64,000 bases of DNA from Pictodentalium vernedei (GCA_031216915.1 CM062297.1:369099704-369163703); one strand, 5' to 3'; positions 21,036-33,512 are shown, counted from the first letter of the stretch. Translations and numbers: made by a program. The notes: generated from the letters alone by a model not told the origin.

Positions 21036-21922
21036 ACGAACGTCTTTCCACACGCCACCAAAGTGCTGCCATAAGAAGAAGAATGACGAAGGGTCTTGCA
21101 CAAAGACATCGCGTGTAACTCTGTTCGGATTCGAAATCACCACCGTCCGATCATGAGTCCGAGGCGCGAACCATTGTGCCTCCACACACCCAAACAACAA
21201 AACGAATGCTATCACTTGAAAAGAATTGATAATGTAATAACTTTATCTTACAATCTTTAGCCACATATTTACTATATTGTGAGGTAACTCCTTAGCTACA
21301 TATGCGAATTAAGGGGTTGTCAAACACAATGTTTTTATTTTTTTTAAATTTCCACCAATGCCCTAAATACACAGAACTTTAAATTATCCACTTTTTTCAC
21401 GAAAAAAAAAATTATGCTTTTGACAATAAAGAATTTGTCAGCGGCATAAGTAATCAAGTGGAATAACAACGAATGGATCGGTAATTCTAATATCTGAGTT
21501 TCAAATAAAAGACGCGATACACAGACTCGAGGACAGCATATTCGCCAATCAGTCCCCGATATTTGAAAAAAACTCCCCAAGGAAAATGCACAGAATCGAA
21601 ATATAAATTCATTACGGTTTTATGTCATGATGGTTTTGATCATGTGATTATCTTGGCCCAAGTTAGGGAAACATTTCACTTTTAAAAATCTGAAAACTGC
21701 AGACACTTGATTGTGGTTTTCAAATATATAAGGCGAGGTAATTGAAAACACACGATAGATTCGCGGGAAAACCTCACTGAATGTAAGATGCCGATTTTAT
21801 CACTGTTGGCACCAAAAGCCTATGTCATTGTAATATCTGTATTACTGCCAGAAATAACCATTAACAACTCGTTGCTAACACGGGGGGGTCTTTTGAACAC
21901 AAATTACCGAAACGAGACAAAA

Positions 21923-22000
21923 AACGCCCGAACGAAATCACAATTAGTTCGGTAAATGAATAATAACCGAACTAATTGTGATTTCGTTCGGGCTTGCCAT
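21923..22000. repeat. Perfect-stem hairpin
   Basis: GCCCGAACGAAATCACAATT.. and its exact inverse form arms of about 28 bp around AAATGAATAATA. It lies inside block D1 and is absent from copy 2, so it was inserted after the duplication. Confidence 0.9.
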
Positions 22001-22048
22001 GCTCTGTCTATAGAATAGAAATCGACAAACAGATCAGTTATAATGTTG

Positions 22049-22300
22049 TTAACCCTTTACCCAACCTGAAAAGCAGACGACACTTGCAAAAATAATTCTT
22101 GAATAACTAATTTTTTTCATTTTTTGTCTCAAAAACATAGGTTATGACCCCTCGTTGGAACGAGCTCATCGAGCTCGTTCCAACGAGGGGTCATAAACTA
22201 TGTTTTTGAGACAAAAAATGAAAAAAATAATGAAAATTAATTGGCGATTTTTGAGAATAGCGCTGGCCTGTTTTGGCCGTTACGTTAGGTAAAGGGTTAA
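22049..22300. mobile_element. piggyBac-like MITE (family M1), complete
   Basis: TTAACCCTTTACC ... GGTAAAGGGTTAA, a perfect 13-bp inverted terminus with TTAA at each edge. The centre CCCCTCGTTGGAACGAGCTC is followed by its inverse. TTAA targets and CCC..GGG ends are characteristic of the piggyBac superfamily. No coding capacity. Confidence 0.92.
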
Positions 22301-22400
22301 AAGTCCTGATGTTACAAACAGTTAAACCTCTCTAGACAGTTCCTACAAAAGGGTGATAGCTTCAAAACAAATAAGGCAAACAAAAACATTAAAACAGAGA

Positions 22401-22980
22401 ATTATAGTATTTTCCGAAACATACTTGGCGAAAGACTGTATCGCGTATCTCCTGTTCTGTTTGTTATTCAATTATAATCAACCACTCAAATTAAAGAATA
22501 GATGAAGGAGACAATTTTCGCATTACTACCTTATCGGTGGGTCTTCTTTTTCCCTTGATTTCACTCAAAAGCTCACCGTTGTTGTCATTTTACGCCAGCA
22601 GCCGACATGTTTGTTTACCAATGACGTAACGGATAGCATAATCTATTTTTACCTGAGGGTTTCGAGGTTGTTGCAAGGAGTTGTGTTTTGATGGATTTGG
22701 ATACAGATCAAAACATAAATCTGAACCGTTCCACAACATCGGTACGTTTGTTGCGAAATTCGGGCCCAAGTGAAACTTACGATCACAAAGTGATGACCGT
22801 TTCTGTAAAATAAATAAAATACGTCGGAAAATAACTGTTGAGGCTTTCTAAATAAAAATTTGAAGTTCACCCTGATAAATTTTGTAACAGCTTTAGAAAC
22901 ACTGTGCACGAAAGCAGACTTGTGATTTAATAATGTTTTTCTGCCGAAAATTCCTTTTCGATGAAAATTCTTTAGTAGAG
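22401..22980. other. No recognisable feature
   Basis: AT-rich with an 86-residue minus-strand open frame lacking any recognisable domain. Confidence 0.5.
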
Positions 22981-22984
22981 TCGA

Positions 22985-23066
22985 AGTTTATCGCCGATTG
23001 GGGTGGGGGATAAACCCCATATTTTTCAATATATGGGATTTATCCCCACCCCATTCGGCGATAAAA
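22985..23066. repeat. Hairpin
   Basis: TTTATCGCCGATTGGGGTGG..ATAAACCCCATAT and its inverse ATATGGGATTTATCCCC..CGGCGATAAA form a stem of about 37 bp. Confidence 0.88.
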
Positions 23067-23156
23067 CACCGATTTCAACAGGTTTCTGATTGAAGACCAA
23101 AACACTGATTTCAACAGATTTCTGATTGAAGAACCAAATTATGTACCGTTTTTAGT

Positions 23157-23519
23157 TAGTTAGTTAGTTATTGGTGTTTAAAGCCACATATTTATGCACA
23201 ATGGCTAATCATGACCACGACATTTTTACGGACAGAGGAAGCCGGATTACCCGAAGAGAACCATCGAACAATGGCAAGCAACTCTCAGCTCCACAACATG
23301 GTAACTCCACACAAGCAGAGTTATAACATTGGTTGAAGACAGGTGCTCCATCCACGAGGAGCAGTAGGCCTTAGTACACAACGCCACTATGCCCCAACGT
23401 GGGCAATGGGGTGAAGTGTCTTGCCCAAGGACACAACCCGGTTGCCGCAGGTGGGGTTCGAACAGAGTAGTACCTCTCGGTTTGCAGCCTGCACCCTACC
23501 AACTGAGCCACCGCGCCCA
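23157..23519 (-). mobile_element. tRNA-derived SINE (family S) with TSD
   Basis: Reverse-strand complete copy. The tail is TTAGTTAGTTATTGGTG at the left and the tRNA head is at the right (..GCAGCCTGCACCC..GAGCCACCGCGCCC). ATGTACCGTTTTT (23141-23153) and ATGTAACGTTTTT (23521-23533) are a 13-bp target-site duplication with one mismatch. Confidence 0.92.
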
Positions 23520-23533
23520 AATGTAACGTTTTT

Positions 23534-26322
23534 TGCATCCAACGCGGATTACTTATCGAAAAATAAAGCTCTAAAGTATGTTGCCGTCAGAATACCGGCT
23601 TTTACTTCCATTTCGCCAAATTTACCAACATGAAACCTAAAACAACCCTCCACCCCCCCCCCCCCCCCACCTCCACCACCTGAAGTCCACTCCGGCACTG
23701 TCCTGCCCTTGAACTGCGTAGAATATAATTAAGCCAAGCGAATCGCATTGAAATCAAGTTTGGGGAAATGGGCTAACCATCTTTGGTTTATCGCATATAT
23801 GTGTCTTGCAAGGAAACAGATTCAAGACAGTATGGGGTTGAGATAGCTGGCAGCAGATCCTCAATCTGGCATCACTGACTGTGTACACGGTGCTCACAAA
23901 AAATGCACTCCACCTCTCCAAGTGACATATAGACACACGTTCCAATTTTTCTCTGCCAGTGAATTTATAGCCCATACTCTTTGAAGTCTGGGCAGAGCAT
24001 ATAACTTGAACTAAATTTTAAAAGATTAACATGGCTATTCATGACGTGTCATGTTTCGACCCCCTCCCCTCCCCCACCCGTCCGACCCAGTTCAATAACA
24101 TTGAACTTGGACTTCGCCAAAGTAATTCGCGTTCGTTTTTTACATATGTTTTGGGTCGTCGGCCTTTAATACCATTCAAATAATCGTTAGAAAAAAAACT
24201 GTAACATACCTCGCGAGGGTAGGTTAATTTTAGGCTTGGAAAACTTGCCGTAAGTAGTTTTCAGTGTGCGTGGATTATCTCTCTTCCACGTTACTAAGAG
24301 GAAAAGTTACAACGTCTCAGTTATAGCTCAAAGTTTTAACTTTACAAACAAAATCTTCAAATATGAAGAAATAAAGAATATATAAATCGAATGCAAAGTC
24401 ACAGGGCGGAGGTGGGGGTGAGATATTCCGTCATGGCCTGCGTGTATCTTTTCATCTTCCACCAGTCTTGGGAGCCAGAAATAAGCTTTTTAAAAGCAAA
24501 TGTTTTTTTTATATTTAGAGAGGGGAAACACAGGAGATTTTATCCTATCGGGTGGGGGTGAAATGTAGGGAGAAAGTTAAACGGCTACACCAGAACTGAC
24601 ACATATCATTAATTAACGGGAGGTCATTTGAATTTGTTCCAAGAACCATGCGCGCATGAGACGATGGGGGGGGGGGGGGGGGGGGCGGTTTCCACCCCTC
24701 TTGGTCACAGGGAATTCAGCTATAATCATTGTTACATGTATGTCGTAAAAACGTCACGTTTCTCACGTTTCACGTGCGCGTTCGTTGTCGCGGGAGTGGG
24801 GCTCCCCCCCCCCCCCCCACTCCAAAAAAAAAAAAAAATAAAATCGACATCTGGAAATTTCGAATTTCGAATCACTATTTGACTAACAGCTGGAACCTTC
24901 ACATACTATGGTAGAAATCGTGAAATACCTCTTGGAATGCAACGCAAACAGACAAAATTACATCCTGTGCAGGAGGTGGGAAGTAAATTCAAGAGGGGCA
25001 AAGTTTGGATCGGAGGTAGGGGTTGTCTAAAACAACTGTTTTTTTTCAGCCTATAGTATCTATATTTTTTATTTTCAACCCCACCTCCTTCTCTAGTCTA
25101 AGTTGAGTTTTAAAAGTTATTTCAAATTGAGCACCAGTCTTTCTCAAATTTGTTCAATCTGCCTGAATCTGCGCCAAATTTCATTCACTATGCCTGAAAC
25201 GAGCAGATGAGGAGGCAAATATTCTAATCTATTTTACTAGTGTACCATCAACTCACAGTGGATAAGTCGTCATAAGTGGAAATTACAGAAACCGAAAGTG
25301 GGAACTCGCGAGGCGGAGAATATTTTGCTCCACCCAAATGGGAGTGGTCTGTTTGAGTGGGTTCAGGGGGCAGCCAGAGGCGCCCCCCCCCCCACCCACC
25401 CCCCCCCCCCCCCCCAAAAAAAAAAAATACGTGTAACGGTAAAACAACTAAGAGAAGAAAAGGAAGTATGCCAAAAAAGAAGGCGGACTGTTTTTATATG
25501 GGCCTACGAGCCTCATCGTTCGGACGCCTAACACCGACATTTTCTTCCGATGCCGATTGGATTCGCGGCAGCAAATTCAGTTTCGTAAGCAACCGCACAC
25601 ATGTGCCGATGTCAATGAGTTCCTAAATCAGTTTTCTCTCTGACAAACGCTTCCGGTAAAAATAACACATCGTACCCCAGATCTATTGCCGCAACTGCGA
25701 ACATGTGCGCTTAGCTTCACTTACAAGCCACACGGAACGCGCTGCGTGACGCAGACCAATATGTCCAGGTTTTGAATTTGAATTCGAGAGTGAAACAAAG
25801 TTACGAGTATCACGGAACAAAATATTTTCCCACATGCGACACTAGTAACGTTCAGGCGAACAAATATGATCGCACCACTTCAGTTTTGCCATTCAAATAT
25901 CTTTGTCAAGTATAGCCCTTCAGACATTTTTTTCTCACCCGAGAACAGGGGTCATGCAACAAATAAGCGAGAAAACTGACACGAAAGGAAGTACAGGTCA
26001 CGAGCATTTTTCAGGCAATTCCCTACAAAAACACACAAAAAGTAAATTGTATTTTTTAGGTCTGAGAGTCATCAAATCACCCTCTTTTTATCAGGCATAT
26101 TCAACAATAGTGCAAGATGTCAATAGAATGTTTCAAACCTTTATTGAAACAATATATTTTCCAAAGGCTGTTTATTTTTAGCGATTGTGTTGCGAAGTTG
26201 GCCCACAGAATTTAAGCAAGCTCGAAAGAAGAGCTATAGTTCTTCCATGGAAATTATAGAAATAACAGGACAGTTTTCTATTAGTTTGAATGGGACTCAT
26301 ATTATTGCTGTTAATTTTCCTC
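23534..26322. other. No gene; several G/C homopolymer tracts
   Basis: Long stretch without a supported gene. It holds C or G tracts at about 23654-23669, 24665-24684, 24805-24819 and 25384-25415, and A tracts following C tracts at 24824-24838 and 25416-25427. Open frames over the tracts are proline- or glycine-run artefacts. Confidence 0.5.
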
Positions 26323-26323
26323 A

Positions 26324-26638
26324 GAGCCGATATTCGTAGAATTGGATAAACTAATAAGAAATACTCCGACTAACACTCGACCGACTGACCTACACTCGGT
26401 GGAAGAGCTGATCAGAGATAACGCCGGTAGTCGAGTTTTAGTTGATAAATATCACGGGCGGAAATCTCCGAATTGGTACTATTTGAACTGTCATAGCTGT
26501 CATCAACCCATAAATCACACTCCCAGAACAAACGGGCATCACATAATGCTAAAGTTGCAGAACTGTAAATTCTATCACACATTTCCCCCGGTCAACAGAA
26601 CCCCGACGGAATGTGTTTGTGGAACAACCACTCGATAG
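26324..26638 (+). other. Unrecognised exon-like open frame with Cys/His pairs
   Basis: A frame open from 26315 to 26638 has no early ATG but is preceded by TTAATTTTCCTCAG, an acceptable 3' splice site ending at 26323. The peptide (..VEELIRDNAGSRVLVDKYHG..) contains C-H-S-C-H, two further His and C-V-C-G, which could bind a metal. I do not recognise it. It may be an exon of a host gene or of an element, or chance. Confidence 0.3.
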
Positions 26639-28065
26639 ATTGCATGCAGATTGCCGACAGTCTGCATGGCAGTACAAGCGTCTAACAATGGTGACTGCCA
26701 CGTCACGGGAACTTTCCCTAACTATTCCGCTGACTGGTAGTCGAGTGATCAGGTTTGGCATAAAAAATCTAGTGGATATAAGCACTGATTCCTGGATGTT
26801 TGGGAAGTTGTCTCTGGGCTCCCGACGAGCAAGTACCTACCTACAAGAAGTAAGATGGATGCCGCCACTGTTGCTATAAGGTATGAACTTTGACTGAACA
26901 TTGTGAATTTTAGTTTATACCAGAGAAAACGATTGGCAGTTGAGTTTTATTTGTTAATAAAAATCGTAGATAACTGGTAAACTGGTCTTCGTTGTGCTGA
27001 ACACGACTAGCTCGTGAGGTAACCAACCTGAACCCAGAATCTGGAGCCTGTGTCTGGTATCGCCTGGTAAGGAATCACAAAACGCCATGGGATGATGGGA
27101 CTTCGCGGTTGGTGGGGCTCCGTAGTTCTCTCAGTAATCACAACGCTTGGAGTCAGAATTTACGATCGCAGATCGATAGACTTTTTACTAAATTCCGTAA
27201 CAATTGCATCATTTCCGAGTGCAACCTTTCAAGGCGGGTAACTCTAATTCAAGGTGGGTAACTCTAATTCAAATTTTTAGTTCCCTGATACCTGTTGAGA
27301 GTATCTACATTTAATAATAGAGGTTCCTCATTCTTATAAAAACCGATGCCAGATCCACTGTGTGCCGCGACAGATTAGGCGGCCGCGCGATGACAGCTAT
27401 TGAGTCATCGGGAATTAAATGACTTGACGTGGACACTGTAGACTGAAGATTTTGCAGCGCTAAAGGCAAGGAAGATATTACACAAAAAGTCAATCATCAA
27501 TGACTGATCATGTCCAGTCTTTTCGCCGGCCATCAAATCTGTTGTAATTTTTACGATACACATCACAATAATTTTGATGATACAATCAGCGTGATGGTAT
27601 TACAACGTAAAACTCTACTCACAGTTGCGACAACTGGTTCTGTTGTATAGGCCAATATATGTTTAACAAGTATCATATGATAATAGAATTAATAGTGAAG
27701 TGTCATTTGGCATTTAGTTTGGGTTTCGGGATTTGTTGCATCACTGATGTTTCATGCTATGACAGTGAATGCATGTCTGATGGGATCGTATCCAGAAAAT
27801 TTACCATATTATCAGTGTGCGCGCTTAAGCTTCAGGCGCCCCGTGGGAAAAAAAATTATCAAATTTATAATTAAGTGTTGGGAAGGTGGGGGACTGTCGT
27901 TCCACGTGTAATAGAAGTGATTGATATCTTGGGTGTTCGGTCACTTCGTCTTTATCAACAATTTTAAAAAATATAAACTTCATCACGCAGGACGCTAATG
28001 TTAACTGTATTTCTGAAAGTCTACCTTTATGTAACATCATCAGTACTAGATGTAGTGATCGTGCC
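26639..28065. other. No gene supported
   Basis: Includes a 21-bp tandem duplication of GGGTAACTCTAATTCAAGG type at 27235-27277. Short frames (60-88 residues) have no recognisable content. Confidence 0.5.
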
Positions 28066-28067
28066 AC

Positions 28068-28099
28068 ATGGGGGGGGGGGGGGGGGGGGGGTAGGGGGG
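28068..28099. repeat. Poly(G) tract
   Basis: About 23 consecutive G, then GTAGGGGGG, directly before the F1 terminal repeat. The paralogous position before 555 is only G-rich (GGAGGGAAAGGTGGAGGGAG). Confidence 0.9.
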
Positions 28100-29215
28100 C
28101 TTAATGGGAAACCTAGGAAGGACGTCATATTCACGTGACCCATTTACGCCAAGTTAGTCACGTGACCCAGTTACGTCAAGTTTGGTTGATGTGCTAGCCC
28201 GCGTGAGCGGTCATCTTGTGGCGTAATTTCAAAGTGATACGTGGTCTTAGTGCGCATGCGCAATTCGTGTTGTTAGGGTGATACGCTGTTCCGTCGGGCA
28301 TTTTGTATACTGGCTTTCCTCAAATACCTAAATGAGTCGAAGAAAGTATATTCGAGTCACTCGAACGAGCAATTGTTCTATAGCTCATTTGCTCGATGGG
28401 ATTCGAGTCGCTTGAGCAATGACTTTTCAGTAACTCTTCGATGGATTCGTGGCTATAAGAATCATATAGGCTTTCGTTATACACACTAAAGATAACTCTG
28501 CATACATGTTATGGGAAACCAAGCACTGGTGATTATAAGACTTGGACGAGGGAACGAACTAGAGCTAGTTTGGGCTAGACATACTGCTAGTGTTAGAGTA
28601 GTATCTGTAATAGGTACAAAAATAGGGTTCTTGGAAAATCTGGACCAGTACTTCAGTGTAATTGAACATACTCTCGATCCTATAGAACTACGTGCTACTA
28701 CTAAAAACCCTAGATGGGGAGTACAAGTCCGTTACGGTTGTTTTGGGCGCATTTTGGTGATTTGGAGGGATTGTCGGCTTGTTTGTGGTAATTCTACAAA
28801 GTACAACTACTCTTATACAAAGGAACGTACCTGTTATTGAAAAAAGAAGTATTCGTGAGGAATCCATATCAAATAGCCGTTTTGGGTGGTTTGGATGGAT
28901 TGATGGGTCTTTCTGGGTAATCAGATTTACTCCTATTCAAACGAACAAACCGTCCGCACATACCCCCGTCTTGGTGTAGGCCATTCAGGCTCATAGCAAC
29001 CACGTACTACCTTAGAAACCAAGATGGCGGCCTCCATCAGACAAAAATGTCCGACAGAAGAACTATCACCCTAACAACACGCGCTGCGCATGCGCACTAA
29101 GACCACGTGTCACTATGGAGATGACGTCACAAGACGGCCGCTTCCGCGGGCTACCATGACAATCTAACATGAGTTAAATTAGGTCACATTACTGTGCCAT
29201 CACTTCTGAGGTCCC
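28100..29215 (+). mobile_element. F1 element, short two-ended copy
   Basis: Long inverted ends of about 220 bp (28100-28320 and 28985-29215). Each carries an exact TGCGCATGCGCA (28251-28262; 29085-29096), E-boxes (GTCACGTGAC at 28157-28166; CACGTG at 29104), and CRE-type sites (TTACGTCA at 28171; TGACGTCA at 29122-29129). The right end also has CCAAGATGGCGGCC (29019-29032). Inside are the TTCGAGTC/GCTCGAT block (28332-28440) and a 109-residue open frame (28511-28840) with no recognisable domain. It is non-autonomous by appearance, superfamily unknown. Confidence 0.8.
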
Positions 29216-29690
29216 CTCACTAGGTCCCCACAATGTGGCAAATAAGGTCAAGTGGCCGAAAGCTCCAGTTACTGATTGATTTTATTATATAAAATGTCAC
29301 ACTATCTACCTACCCACTGAAAAATGTTGCAGGCTGAATGGGAACATAGTTTATTTAGTGGCCAAAAAGCCCTCGGGGATTGAAATCTCTTTTCCAATTT
29401 TCCCGGGGATACTCCCCGCCGCCCTCTATAATTCTATTAGCATCCCACCTTAGGTCTTGGGCATATATGACGCCCCTTGCTAAAGTATATCCAGAGGGGA
29501 GGCACCTTTGAGCCGCCACTGGACCCAGTGGAAGTAACACAGGTATGTAGAAATAATGGACAGTCGAGGTAATAATTCATAGCTTAGGGTTTTTAAAAAT
29601 TTCGTTATAATTAACTGCAGTAATGGTAGAAGTCTGTAGGGATTTATCCAAACGATGTATCGAACTCAGAAATAGAGACAACCAAAGGTA
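29216..29690. other. No recognisable feature
   Basis: No supported gene or match within the window. Confidence 0.5.
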
Positions 29691-29697
29691 AAAAAAC

Positions 29698-30245
29698 CGT
29701 TAGAGAAAGAGTCATGGGGATTGTAACCAAAATTGGCGAGAGTAGGTCAAAAGAAAGAAGTCTTTGTGTGGCCTGCGTGACAAAGAGAAGAGTACCTTGA
29801 CAATGGCACCATTGTAAGGGGAGGAGTGGTCACTGTTGTTCAAGCTGAGGTCGCGATCACTGGAGATTAGGGGGAATTGGGAAAGACGGTGGAAAAGGAG
29901 AGCCAAATGTGTAACTTGGGCGTAGTGGTGACCTTGGAATACGTTTTATTAGGAAGTCCAAAATCTCAATCTTCTAGATCAAAATTTACTGGGAGTAGTA
30001 TAACGAGGACGTGGGATGGGAGAATAAAAGACGTGGTTAGTGGTTGACACAAATGCGATGGTTAGTATGCTTATTGGAGGGATTGTGAAGAATGGGGGTA
30101 CAGAGTGTCTTCAAGCAGTTCGTCTCAGTATTGGGAGGAAAGATGCGTGGGAATCGGGAGGCAGTTGGAAGCACATGAGTAACCAAAACCTTCTCAACTG
30201 AGAACCACGGCAAATCAGCGGCCAGCCAAACTGTTATATATCGAC
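29698..30245 (+). pseudogene. LINE 3' fragment, same family as 55.6-57.2 kb
   Basis: Nucleotide match to 56670-57220 in order: GAGAAAG.GTCATGG.GGATTGTAACC, AATTGGCGAGAG, GTTGTTCAAGCTGAGGTCGCG, GGGAAAGACGGTG, CAAGCAGTTCGTCTC, AATCAGCGGC. No frame stays open; it is older than the second copy. Where the second copy has a G tract at 56801 this one reads TTGTAAGGGGAGGAGTGGTC. Confidence 0.85.
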
Positions 30246-30987
30246 CCACGTGAATAGTGTTAAAGCCTCATCCATCTGTAGGGTTCGATCCTCTAATGCT
30301 ATGGGCACACAGGCCTTACATTACACGTATTTACTCCAGCTGAATCCCGAGAAGCATATAATGTTTTATTGCGGTTGACTGATACCAAACGAGACCGCTC
30401 GAACACATTCAGTCAGGCATCTCTACAAAAGCGATCGTCTTTTCTTCCAATTACAAGGTTCGAAAGGTAGTCTGGGTTCTCTAGAAACCCTCAAGCGGAT
30501 CAGATTTTTAAAAATGTTCCCGGGGAGGGTTCCCTTAATCCCACCAGTAGGAGAAGACACACTCACGAACATCCACACCACGGCTACGCACGTAGTTACT
30601 TTTCGGGCAAAATCTTCCAGCCCCCCCCCCCCCTCCCACAGCCATGGAAAACAAGTTGGTCCGTTGGTCTATATACGCCTGTGCTGGGTATAATCAGTGG
30701 AGTCGAAATATGATTAATGTTATATAAATTCTCTGATCAACTTTGCCTAGTGATTTCTCCCTCAGAAGATTTATCAGGTGCTTGCTGAGAAATGGTGGGG
30801 GGGGTGGGGGGTGGGGGGCAGCGTGATCACGAAGTGGCGTACGTGACGCCCCCCCCCCCCCCCACAATTTTCCAATAAGCTTTCTAGTGATTATACGTAT
30901 TCGTAAGGGTTGTATCCGAAGATGCCAATTCTCTCATGCTATTAGTTATATACTTTCTTAAAAGAAAATTGGTTAGGCCTACTTGGA
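30246..30987. other. No gene; three G/C tracts
   Basis: C tract at about 30619-30633, G-rich tract at 30796-30818 and C tract at 30849-30863. Nothing else recognisable. Confidence 0.5.
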
Positions 30988-31595
30988 CTTGTGTCGGGTT
31001 ATAGCGAAAGCGGCACCGTGTGAAAACGGCACCTGGGGTAAACGGCACCGAGTGAGCGAAAACGGCACCAATTGATTGTGGCGAGAACGGCACCAGTTCC
31101 GATGGCGAAATTAATTCACTTAAATTCTGCCTTTTTTCTGTGTTTCGTTTTGAAACCGAGTATTTAGCCTATAGTTCTCTAATAAATTTGTGGAAAACTG
31201 AGCAGTTAAAAATGAGAGGATACATCTCCCCTCCCAACTATCTCATGGTTTTCTTGTTGTTTAGCAGTGACTTCTAAACATTAAAAGCAATAACACCCCT
31301 CCCCCAACCCCACCCTTACCTCGGCCCTGGAATCTATCCAACATGGATTCACGATACACCTCCTTCTTTATTATTTGACGCAGAAATCAGAATCTTGTGT
31401 ATGTGTGTGTGTGTGTGTGTGTGGAGGGGGGGGGGGGGGGTGGCGAATTCAAAGGACGTGCCAAGGTAAAAAATTAAAACAAGGTCTTTTAGGCCATATT
31501 TGGATGGGGGCAGTCCAAACCCAAGAAATCCGGACTCCTGTGCCAAACCGAAAGTAACGGGCCCCGGATTTCACACGGTGCTGTTTTCGCCTGTA
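30988..31595. mobile_element. F3 element with repeated AACGGCACC motifs
   Basis: The left end GCGAAAGCGGCACCGTGTGA and right end TTTCACACGGTGCTGTTTTC are inverted copies. Inside the left end the 9-mer (A/G)ACGGCACC recurs about five times at 18-28-bp spacing (31008-31093), often after GCGAAA or GTGAAA. It is about 600 bp with no coding frame. It looks like a non-autonomous DNA transposon with subterminal repeats; superfamily unknown. A (TG)n and G tract at 31396-31441 lies inside. Confidence 0.65.
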
Positions 31596-31960
31596 CCCTG
31601 CTGTACCCGTGTCACTGTCACACAAACAATCAAAGCCTAAATGGAGGTTTGTAGCAACATACTGAGTAGTCCAAACTTGGACCCACAGTCCGTAATATAA
31701 TTTTTGGCGTTGGTACGGCCTGTAGGTCCAACGCTCTCGATACCTGTGCTGTACTATACGACCTGCAAACGATTTACTTGCAGGTCTATCTCGCCTCGTG
31801 GGAAAAATATGGCATATCCAGAAGCTTTTTGTTATTATGTGACCGAAAGAAGGATAATTGTAAAAAACAAAAACCTCTATGTCGGACGCGCTTGGTCACC
31901 GTATTGTTCAGAAACGAAAGATTCATATCATCGAAGTGGTTCGAGAAAATGAAGTTGTCA
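31596..31960. other. No recognisable feature
   Basis: Overlapping short frames on both strands; none recognisable. Confidence 0.45.
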
Positions 31961-31961
31961 G

Positions 31962-32088
31962 CCATGTTTTGTATTTTTAAACATAATGACGTCACTCCTT
32001 CCTAGGTTTCAACCAGGGATTCCCTGATTGCAACCAATCACTTAAGGAAGGAATGACGTCATTATGTTTAAAAATATAAAACATGTTA
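31962..32088. repeat. Foldback MITE
   Basis: CATGTTTTGTATTTTTAAAC..GACGTCA.TCCTTCC and its inverse GGAAGGAATGACGTCATTAT..AAACATG form arms of about 42 bp around a 40-bp loop. Confidence 0.9.
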
Positions 32089-32194
32089 TTTATAAATTCA
32101 AATATTTGATGTTCTGTGTAGATTATAGAAGCAATAATAATGGTTTGGTCCCTTTATTTCTATCGTTTATAATTATTTATGTTATGAATATGGG

Positions 32195-32495
32195 GTGTTA
32201 ACTTCAGAAGACCGCTACGTATAACACATAAGAGCGGTACGGCCGTTGTGGACTGGTGACTTTCCATGGGTGGTCACTATTTCCACGGACGCAATAATAT
32301 TAGATTCCAAACACTAGTTATAGGAATAATAATCAAAAATTTAATTAATGACGCTTCATTAATTAAATTTTTTCTGATGCTGATATTTATTACCTGGTCA
32401 ACGCATGAGTACACATCACTACCCACGCGTGGCTTAAGACCAGTCCACGGCGGCTGTGCTGTAATAATAATAATTTTGCGATCCCCACAGTAATA
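32195..32495. mobile_element. Palindromic MITE (family P), copy 1
   Basis: Shares with 58320-58570 the words AATTTAATTAATGA.GC at the centre, GACGCAATAATATTAGATTC, and GACCAGTCCACGGCGGCTGT near one end (inverted in the other copy). The centre is a perfect AATTAATG..CATTAATT palindrome. No coding frame. Confidence 0.8.
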
Positions 32496-32892
32496 AAGTA
32501 AAAAGCGTCATACTACACAGAAAACTCGAAAATATTAAAGAGGGTAAAAAAAGTTTTATTCAACGTGGAACACTTAAAACAACCATAGACGTATAATTCT
32601 GTCACTGAAAGCGATTTTGTCATTAAATGCGTACACTCTTATTACATGGTACACCAATCCATTTACTACACTATGCGCTAATTATGTTGCGTTCGATGCA
32701 TAAATGTAAAACTTCCATGTTCTGTCTGAAACACCGTTTTAGTTTTGAATGGAAGCAAACATGGAGAGGCCATCCTCACCAAGGATTTTGACATAAATTT
32801 CGAGTTCTCACAGAAGGCGAGTGGACTGGGGATAAAAGCAAACACAACATCTAGTGGGTAGGTGTGTTTTCTCAGACAATGTAATTCTTTCC
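32496..32892. other. No recognisable feature
   Basis: AT-rich; a 93-residue minus-strand open frame has no recognisable domain. Confidence 0.5.
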
Positions 32893-33203
32893 CGTTATTC
32901 ATATGAATGAATATTTTGAGACCCAGCTGGCCCAGAATGGCAAAACCCAGTTCCCGCACTTAGCGCAAAGTATTGTGAATAGGTTTCGCCCTGATACTGA
33001 TGTGATGTTGAATGTAACTGGAGCTTGTATTGAGGCAGGGTTTGGGGTTGGTTGGAAAGCTGCAAAACAGCTGAACATTTTTTGAAAATGCACGTGCATA
33101 TAGGGTCCTGCGAATCACAATTTTTCGATTCGAATCGAATCTCGAATCCAATCGAATCTATTACTCGAAATCGAATCAAACCTCGAAATGAATCAGGAGC
33201 GCC
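32893..33203 (-). repeat. F4 dispersed repeat fragment
   Basis: On the minus strand, GATTCGAGATTCGATTCGAA.. matches 6915 onward. The part with GCAGGGTTTGG..GTTGG matches 16740-16800. Confidence 0.65.
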
Positions 33204-33205
33204 TT

Positions 33206-33512
33206 GTCGGTTCGAATCCCACCTGCGGCAACCGCGTTGTGTCCTTGGGCAAGGCACTTCACCCCCATTGCCCACTTGGGGGCACGGTTGCGTTGTGTAC
33301 TAAGGCGTACTGCACGTCGATGGTTCACCTGTCTTCAACCAATGCTAACCCTGCTTGTGTGGAGTTAGTATGTTGGGGAACTGACAGTTGCTCGCCGTTG
33401 CTAGGTGGTTCTCTGCGGGTACTCCGGCTTCCTCCACCCGTAAAACTGTCGCGGTCATGATTAGCCATTGTGCAGAAAATATGTGACCTTAAACACCAAT
33501 AAATAAATAAAT
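33206..33512 (+). mobile_element. SINE family S, lacking the 5' head
   Basis: Starts inside the B box (TCGGTTCGAATCCCACCTGC) and runs to CCAATAAATAAATAAAT. The A box is missing, so the copy is 5'-truncated. Confidence 0.88.

Larger units (their letters stand above)
21300..22400 (+). repeat. Duplicated block D1, copy 1
   Basis: Matches 54900-55370 and then 57480-57810 in order and orientation, for example CACCAATG..TAAATAC..ACAGAACTT, TCTGAGTTTCA.ATAAAAGAC and GCCGATTTT.ATCACTGT. Copy 2 has a tandem duplication and a LINE inserted, while copy 1 has an M1 MITE at 22049. Identity looks roughly 70-80% by eye. No shared long frame, so either a diverged segmental duplication or a large dispersed repeat. 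Confidence 0.75.

Noticed and set aside
20598-21109. Several overlapping open frames at 20.6-21.1 kb
   Set aside because: All fall in the tRNA-derived SINE; the same false frames recur in the other SINE copies on both strands.
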